Shown here: in pieces, positions 59,008 through 64,000 of the stretch
Layout: each line of letters opens with the position of its first letter
Numbering within the stretch: the stretch's first letter is position 1
Assembly: GCA_903642215.1 (NCBI GenBank)
Contig: CAHJWG010000002.1
Coordinates: 248,001-312,000 of the forward strand
Direction: 5' to 3'
Origin: Sphingobacteriaceae bacterium
GTDB taxonomy: Bacteria > Bacteroidota > Bacteroidia > Sphingobacteriales > Sphingobacteriaceae
Length of the DNA stretch: 64,000 bases
The notes under the pieces: model-generated
Database searches by the model: none
What the model was told of the DNA's origin: nothing
The model's input: only the letters and a program-made list of their open reading frames with translations
Program-made: the position numbers and the translations under genes

Positions 59008-60063
59008 ATGAGCTTAAAAACTTTTACTTATAATCAGGATTTTCAACTGGAATCCGGGAAGCAGTTAAAACGGCTGGAAATCGGCTACCATACATTTGGC
59101 GAATTAAATGCACAAAAAAATAATGTAGTTTGGGTTTGCCATGCGTTAACAGCAAATTCGGATGTGTTGGATTGGTGGCCGGGTTTGTTTGGCGAAAAAG
59201 CTTTGTTTAATCCTCAGGAACATTTTATTGTTTGTGCCAATATTTTGGGTTCGGCTTACGGTACCACTAATCCTTTGAGCATCAATCCAAAAAGTGAGGA
59301 ACCATATTATTTATCATTCCCGGTTTTTACTATCCGCGATGTTGTAAAAGCGCATCAGTTACTGGCAAATTGGTTGAATTTAGATAAAATTGAAGTATTA
59401 ATCGGAGGTTCTTTAGGCGGACAACAAGCAGTAGAATGGGCCATTACGGAACCCAAAAAAATAAATCAACTGATTATTCTGGCCACCAATGCAAAGCATT
59501 CTCCCTGGGGAATTGCTTTTAACGAATCGCAAAGATTGTGTTTAACAGCCGATCCTACTTTTTATAAAAGTTTGCCGAATGGAGGAAATGCCGGGTTAAA
59601 AGCAGCACGGAGTTTGGCACTTCTTTCCTATCGCAGTTATAAAACGTATGCGATAACACAAGCTGAGGATGATCTCCATAAAAAAGATTCCTTTAACGCT
59701 TCCTCCTATCAAAATTATCAGGGACAAAAATTAGTAAACCGCTTTAATGCTTACAGTTACTGGTACTTAACTAAAGTAATGGATAGCCATAATGTTGCCC
59801 GGAACCGGATCAGTTTTGAAAACGCTTTAGGCCGTATTAAAGCACGAACGTTGATTATTGCAATTGCTTCGGATATATTATTTCCACCCGAAGAACAACG
59901 CTTTTTAGCAAGGCACATTCCTGATGCTTCTTTTACAGAAGTAAAATCTTTATTCGGTCATGATGGCTTTTTGATTGAAACAGAAGCTTTAAGCAGGATT
60001 ATACAATTGTTTTTAAAACAAGCATTTACAGAAGAAATTTCTGAAGTTGCCGGAATTATTTAA
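59008..60063 (+). CDS. metX: Homoserine O-acetyltransferase (MetX)
   Basis: The 351-residue alpha/beta-hydrolase acetylates homoserine with acetyl-CoA in methionine synthesis. The nucleophile S135 is in GGSLGGQQ, the Asp/His partners are near ILFPPEEQ and FGHDGFLIE, and the NVVWVCHALTANSDV block is typical of MetX. It begins with ATG (MSLKTFTYN) and is followed by homoserine dehydrogenase after two bases. The SAM riboswitch upstream fits its role. An exact motif copy (59924-59935) encodes PDASFTEV. Confidence 0.95.
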   Translation: MSLKTFTYNQDFQLESGKQLKRLEIGYHTFGELNAQKNNVVWVCHALTANSDVLDWWPGLFGEKALFNPQEHFIVCANILGSAYGTTNPLSINPKSEEPYYLSFPVFTIRDVVKAHQLLANWLNLDKIEVLIGGSLGGQQAVEWAITEPKKINQLIILATNAKHSPWGIAFNESQRLCLTADPTFYKSLPNGGNAGLKAARSLALLSYRSYKTYAITQAEDDLHKKDSFNASSYQNYQGQKLVNRFNAYSYWYLTKVMDSHNVARNRISFENALGRIKARTLIIAIASDILFPPEEQRFLARHIPDASFTEVKSLFGHDGFLIETEALSRIIQLFLKQAFTEEISEVAGII

Positions 60064-60065
60064 TT

Positions 60066-61250
60066 ATGAGTAAAAAATTAACTATCGGACTTTTTGGTTT
60101 TGGCGTAGTTGGCCAGGGTTTGTATGATATCGTTAAAACTAAAAACCTCAATTTAGAAATTGTACGTTTTGTGATTAAAAATGCTGAAAAGAAACGATCA
60201 CTTTCCGGAGAATTATTTTCTACCGATAAAAACAGTATTCTCCAAGATCCAAACATTAACACCGTTGTCGAACTGATTAATGATACAGAAGCAGCTTTCG
60301 AGATTGTTTCGGCGGCAATGAAAGCGGGCAAGAATGTAGTTTCGGCCAGTAAAAAAATGATTGCGCTGCATTTAGCAGAACTGATTAACCTGCAGCATCA
60401 ATACGGGACTTCGCTTTTATATGAAGGTGCGGTTTGCGGCAGTATTCCGATCATCCGGAACCTGGAGGAATATTATGATAATGAACTGCTGCATTCTATC
60501 AGCGGAATATTTAACGGCTCTTCAAATTACATTTTATCGAAAGGATTTAACGAAGGCCTGGATTATCATACCGCTTTAAAACAAGCTCAGGATTTAGGTT
60601 TTGCAGAAACCGATCCAACAATGGATGTGGGTGGCTATGATGCAAAGTTTAAATTGGTTATTGCTGCTTATCACGCTTACGGGATTGTGGTAAAACCAGC
60701 AGATATTTTTAATCTCGGCATACAAAATATATCTGTACAAGATATTCAGTATGCGAAGGAGAAAAACTTAAAAATCAAACTGATACCTTCTGCACAAAAA
60801 ATTGGCGATCAATATGTTTCGCTATATGTGTTACCGAAATTCATCAGTAAAAAAGAGCTTTTGTATAACGTAGATTATGAGTACAACGGCGTGATCGTAC
60901 AGGCTGCTTTTGCAGATCAGCAGTTCTTTTTTGGGAAAGGTGCCGGCGGACATCCAACAGGTTCGGCTGTTCTGTCAGATATTACTGCGCTGCGTTATGA
61001 TTATCATTATGAATACAAAAAAGCTGCCGATACCGGCGGATTGCAGTTTACAAATAACATCAGCCTCAATATTTATTTACGTTACCACGACGAGCATTTA
61101 ATTGAAGCTTTAGGCTTTGATCATATCAGTGAACGGTTTTATTCTGATAATTTTAAATTTATTACAGGAAATATCAAATTAAAAAATCTGATTGAAAATG
61201 AACACCGTATATCACAAGACAAAGCTTTTATAGCTGTAACCAACCGGTAA
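60066..61250 (+). CDS. Homoserine dehydrogenase
   Basis: The 394-residue NADPH-dependent enzyme turns aspartate-semialdehyde into homoserine. The nucleotide-binding GLFGFGVVGQGLYD (8-21), SASKKMIALHLAEL and the DVGGYDAKFKLVIAAY catalytic region (Asp and Lys) are clear. There is no aspartokinase domain; lysC is 40 kb away. A C-terminal ACT domain is not evident. It follows metX in the riboswitch operon, and a terminator follows. An exact sister motif lies inside (60227-60238). Confidence 0.93.
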   Translation: MSKKLTIGLFGFGVVGQGLYDIVKTKNLNLEIVRFVIKNAEKKRSLSGELFSTDKNSILQDPNINTVVELINDTEAAFEIVSAAMKAGKNVVSASKKMIALHLAELINLQHQYGTSLLYEGAVCGSIPIIRNLEEYYDNELLHSISGIFNGSSNYILSKGFNEGLDYHTALKQAQDLGFAETDPTMDVGGYDAKFKLVIAAYHAYGIVVKPADIFNLGIQNISVQDIQYAKEKNLKIKLIPSAQKIGDQYVSLYVLPKFISKKELLYNVDYEYNGVIVQAAFADQQFFFGKGAGGHPTGSAVLSDITALRYDYHYEYKKAADTGGLQFTNNISLNIYLRYHDEHLIEALGFDHISERFYSDNFKFITGNIKLKNLIENEHRISQDKAFIAVTNR

Positions 61251-61311
61251 GCGTTATAAAAGGGCTGATATAAGTTTTGTAGTAGATTTCTTTTATCAGA
61301 TTTAAATTGTT

Positions 61312-61347
61312 GAAGAGGTGCACCTGGTCAGTGCCCTCTTTTTTTGT
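61312..61347 (+). terminator. Terminator of the metX-homoserine dehydrogenase operon
   Basis: AAGAGG-GCAC pairs with GTGC-CCTCTT (one bulged T) around CTGGTCA, then a T run. Confidence 0.9.
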
Positions 61348-61390
61348 TTTACAGTTTTGCTAATATTAAAACTTAATTCAACAATTTTTT

Positions 61391-61398
61391 TATGTTTG
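61391..61398 (+). promoter_or_regulatory. Putative -7 box of the glycan cluster
   Basis: TATGTTTG matches TAnnTTTG, 22 bases before the ATG at 61421. Confidence 0.5.
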
Positions 61399-61420
61399 CA
61401 ATAACAGCCCGATTCGCAAT

Positions 61421-62587
61421 ATGTCAGCCTTTTCAAATTTTCTTTTACAAAAAAAAACTTCTCTGTTTATATGGTTTGGGTTGAGTTTTTTTGTGGCGAT
61501 GAAACAGGTATTCGGCCATATTCATAACAATTACTTCATTTACAAATACACTTTCTTCAATTTAATTCATCAGCATAATTTATACTTGCCGCAGCCGGAG
61601 CATTATTTAGATGTAAACCATTACGGGCCGCTTTTCGGAATTTTTATTGCGCCTTTTGTATGGTGGCCAGATCATTTGGGCGCAGGCTTATGGGTGATGT
61701 TTAATGCGTTTATTTTGTTTGTAGCAATTAAGCAGTTACCAATAGTTAACCATCAGAAAAACATCATCTTATTGCTTTGTGCACACGAATTAATGACTGC
61801 TTCTTTTAGTACACAATTTAATCCGTGCATGACAGCAATTATTTTGTTGAGCTTTGTTTTTATAAGGCAAAAAAATGATTTGTGGGCAGCTTGTGTTATT
61901 ATTTTGGGCACTTATATTAAACTGTACGGGATTGTTGGTTTAGCTTTTTTCTTTTTTTCAGATCAGAAACTGAAGTTTGTTGCCAGTCTGGTTTTTTGGT
62001 CTATTGTATTTTTTTTACTGCCGATGACCGTCTCTTCGCCAAAATTTATAATCCAAACTTACCAGGATTGGTTTCATGACTTGATACACAAAAATGATGA
62101 AAATTCAGAATCTTTGATGCAAGATATTTCGGTAATGGGTATGGTTCATCGGATATTTCATCTATCAAAAATTTATAATTTATATATTTTATTTTTTGCA
62201 ATCACTATATTTGGTTCTTGTTATCAATTTGTACGAAAATACAAATACAGTAATTATCAACTACTAGTTCTGAGTTCTACTTTAATATTCACAGTTTTAT
62301 TTAGCTCTGGTTCAGAATCTCCTACCTACATCATTGCTTTTGTTGGTGTAGCAATATGGTTTATCAATCTGAAAAGACCGCTGACTAATTTACATATTGG
62401 ACTGATGATTTTTGCTTTTATTTTAACGAGCCTTTCACCTTCTGATCTTTTCCCTAAAAATATCAAAACAGAGTATATAGTAAAATTTGCTTTAAAAGCA
62501 CTTCCTTGTTTTTTTATTTGGCTACATGTAATCTATGAAATTTATACTAGAAAATTTGATAATAGTATCTCTCAAATAGCCTCATGA
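61421..62587 (+). CDS. GT87-like (DUF2029) membrane glycosyltransferase
   Basis: The 388-residue protein has about ten predicted membrane helices and the early DVNHYGPLFGIFIAPFVWWP loop, with the acidic Asp-Val-Asn-His motif typical of GT-C enzymes that use lipid-linked sugars. The sugar and acceptor are unknown. Its last four bases (ATGA) overlap the start of the GT2 gene, so they are coupled. Codon use becomes AT-rich towards its 3' end. A motif copy (61798-61808) encodes TASFST. Confidence 0.82.
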   Translation: MSAFSNFLLQKKTSLFIWFGLSFFVAMKQVFGHIHNNYFIYKYTFFNLIHQHNLYLPQPEHYLDVNHYGPLFGIFIAPFVWWPDHLGAGLWVMFNAFILFVAIKQLPIVNHQKNIILLLCAHELMTASFSTQFNPCMTAIILLSFVFIRQKNDLWAACVIILGTYIKLYGIVGLAFFFFSDQKLKFVASLVFWSIVFFLLPMTVSSPKFIIQTYQDWFHDLIHKNDENSESLMQDISVMGMVHRIFHLSKIYNLYILFFAITIFGSCYQFVRKYKYSNYQLLVLSSTLIFTVLFSSGSESPTYIIAFVGVAIWFINLKRPLTNLHIGLMIFAFILTSLSPSDLFPKNIKTEYIVKFALKALPCFFIWLHVIYEIYTRKFDNSISQIAS

Positions 62588-63543
62588 ATCAACAAAAAGT
62601 ATCAGTAATTGTACCAGCTCACAATGAAGAACTTAATATACCAACATTAATTTCCGCCTTAGCCGATACATTTCGAACCCTTGATTACGATTACGAAATT
62701 ATTTTAATTGATGACGGAAGCTCAGACAATACTTTATCAGTACTTATAGACCAATCCAAAATTTATGAAAATGTATTTTATATAGAACTGTCAAAAAATT
62801 TTGGAAAAGATAATGCGCTAAAAGTTGGTATAGATCTTTCGCATGGTGATTGTGTAATTACTATGGATGCTGATTTGCAGCATCCCCCAAGCTTAATACC
62901 ACAAATGCTTTCCTTGTGGCAACAAGGCTTTGATACTGTGTACACTTATCGTACGAATGATAATCCACATGCTAAAAAGAGTCAGAAAAAAACATCGAGG
63001 CTCTTTTATAAAATAATAAATTTTTTATCGGATATAGAATTAGAAGATGGAATTGCAGATTTCCGTTTATTGGATAACAAGGTTGTCAGTCAAATAAAAA
63101 ATGTTACCGAGTATGCAGTATTTTTGCGTGGATTAATCAAGTGGGTTGGTTTTAAACAAATTGGTATTCCATATACTCCAGCAAAAAGGCATTTGGGAGA
63201 AGCTAGTTATTCATTTTACAGTTTGATAAAACTAGCTATTAATGGTATTATGTCATTTAGCGTAAAACCTTTATACCTCGCTACTGGCATTGGATTATTT
63301 TTTTCAGTATTAGCTGTGTTCTATATACCATATGTACTAATTAGTTATTTTTCTGGATATTCTGTATCAGGCTGGGCTTCTTTGTTGGCTACAATTGTAT
63401 TTTTTGGCGGCTTACAACTGATGGTTTTAGGAATTATCGGCATGTATCTCGGCAAACTTTTTATGCAGGCTAAGCAAAGGCCAAATTACATTGTACGCTC
63501 TTCAAACCTGGTAAACATCAATCATGATCTTGTTAAGTTTTGA
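62584..63543 (+). CDS. GT2 family glycosyltransferase with two C-terminal membrane helices
   Basis: The 319-residue enzyme has VIVPAHNEE (9-17), LIDDGSSDNT (41-50) and the catalytic DADLQHPP near 95, followed by a helix pair at about 232-265 and 270-300. This is the layout of DPM1/GtrB-type transferases that charge polyprenyl phosphate with a sugar. The GT87-like gene upstream could use the product. It overlaps the upstream gene by four bases and the next gene by 20 bases. It is AT-rich. Confidence 0.9.
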   Translation: MNQQKVSVIVPAHNEELNIPTLISALADTFRTLDYDYEIILIDDGSSDNTLSVLIDQSKIYENVFYIELSKNFGKDNALKVGIDLSHGDCVITMDADLQHPPSLIPQMLSLWQQGFDTVYTYRTNDNPHAKKSQKKTSRLFYKIINFLSDIELEDGIADFRLLDNKVVSQIKNVTEYAVFLRGLIKWVGFKQIGIPYTPAKRHLGEASYSFYSLIKLAINGIMSFSVKPLYLATGIGLFFSVLAVFYIPYVLISYFSGYSVSGWASLLATIVFFGGLQLMVLGIIGMYLGKLFMQAKQRPNYIVRSSNLVNINHDLVKF

Positions 63544-64000
63544 TATTGAAGAATTTGATATGCCGTTTGAATATGGCAGAACTATTTCTTTTGCTGATCA
63601 ATTATCTATTTCTACCGAGGGAACAGAGCAAATTTTATCCTTGTTAAAACAGCACAATATCTGTGCTACCTTTTATTGCACCGCAAATTATGCTTTAAAT
63701 AAACCTGATATCATAGCTAAAATAGTTGCAAACGGGCATGAAATAGCATCACACGGCTATTACCATTCTAATTTTAAAGTTGAACATTTAAGGCAGTCAA
63801 AAGAAGCATTGGAGCAGTTAACCCAAAAAAAAGTTTTAGGTTACCGGATGGCGAGAATGATGCCAGTAGATGAAAAAGAAATTTTTGAAGCAGGATATAC
63901 TTATAATTCATCTATCAATCCAACCTGGCTGCCGGGCAGATACAATAATTTTAAGAAACCACGCACCTGGTTTTACCAAAATCAGGTTTTACAATTACCA
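63524..64000 (+). CDS. Polysaccharide deacetylase (partial at right edge)
   Basis: An open frame from the ATG at 63524 runs off the window, giving 159 residues. It begins MILLSFDIEEFDMPFEYG, with the catalytic Asp motif SFDIEEF, and has IVANGHEIASHGYYHSNF, the zinc-binding His block. This matches XrtA-associated or PgdA-type deacetylases. The start overlaps the GT2 gene by 20 bases, so the three genes form one surface-glycan operon. A one-mismatch motif word (63798-63809) is inside. Confidence 0.85.
   Translation, partial: MILLSFDIEEFDMPFEYGRTISFADQLSISTEGTEQILSLLKQHNICATFYCTANYALNKPDIIAKIVANGHEIASHGYYHSNFKVEHLRQSKEALEQLTQKKVLGYRMARMMPVDEKEIFEAGYTYNSSINPTWLPGRYNNFKKPRTWFYQNQVLQLP

Noticed and set aside
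1779-61808. The dispersed motif as an FtsK-steering (KOPS) or Chi sequence
   Set aside because: Copies are nearly equal on both strands (19 and 16) over 64 kb, whereas such signals are strand-biased along a replication arm. It could still be revisited if the replication origin or terminus lies inside the window, for which I see no sign.

Overview
The window comes from a chromosome of a Bacteroidota bacterium, most likely a member of the Sphingobacteriaceae (Pedobacter or Mucilaginibacter relatives). This rests on protein families typical of that group (type III glutamine synthetase, DUF4296, DUF2851 and DUF4230 proteins, futalosine-pathway MqnA and MqnE, a Pls/PosA-type NRPS terminal domain) and on Bacteroidota -7 promoter boxes (TAnnTTTG). 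Most of the window is ordinary core chromosome. No IS element, prophage, CRISPR array or rRNA gene is visible. Three tRNA genes (His, Leu, Arg) and one SAM riboswitch are present.

Layout. 1-3.6 kb: the end of an NRPS-like gene, then an AT-rich stretch with a VOC protein, a Crp/Fnr regulator and a frameshifted SRPBCC gene. 3.9-14.8 kb: PEP carboxylase, a FUSC membrane protein, a two-gene radical-SAM/DNA-repair pair, Ohr, TruA, a deacetylase with a C-terminal beta-trefoil-like region, a glycosyltransferase and a small Cys-rich protein. 14.9-24.5 kb: MutS2, YggS, GNAT, aspartokinase, PPTase, YtxH, tRNA-His, RNase HI, a phosphodiesterase, a methyltransferase and a VOC protein. 24.6-36.4 kb: PurL, TonB, GlnN, PurM, a lipoprotein, a GH20 hexosaminidase and TrxB. 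36.5-38.1 kb: a second AT-rich stretch with a broken antitoxin-like gene and a toxin/antitoxin-like pair. 38.2-48.7 kb: AroQ-XerD, an acyltransferase, EVE, tRNA-Leu, MBL hydrolase, LolA, FtsK, DUF2851 and DUF47. 49-54.8 kb: a complete RND efflux operon. 54.9-58.4 kb: tRNA-Arg, a HAD protein and the mqnE/mqnA cluster. 58.7-61.3 kb: a SAM-riboswitch-led operon for homoserine and methionine synthesis. 61.4-64 kb: the start of a surface-glycan gene cluster that runs off the right edge.

The most unusual feature is not a gene. The word TAAAAGAAGYA occurs 35 times by my reading, in both orientations (19 on +, 16 on -), about once per 1.8 kb. A sister word, TAAAAACAGYA, occurs 12 more times. About 60% of the main copies lie between genes, where the motif is longer and has a small palindrome on its 5' side. 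The rest lie inside conserved genes in several reading frames. Two pairs are arranged as hairpins. This spacing, lack of strand bias and hairpin pairing resemble the DNA uptake sequences of Neisseria and Haemophilus, but nothing of the sort is known to me in this group. The function is inference; the over-representation is directly visible.

Metabolic links: aspartokinase (19 kb) feeds homoserine dehydrogenase and MetX (59-61 kb); PurL and PurM serve purine synthesis; MqnE and MqnA serve menaquinone synthesis.
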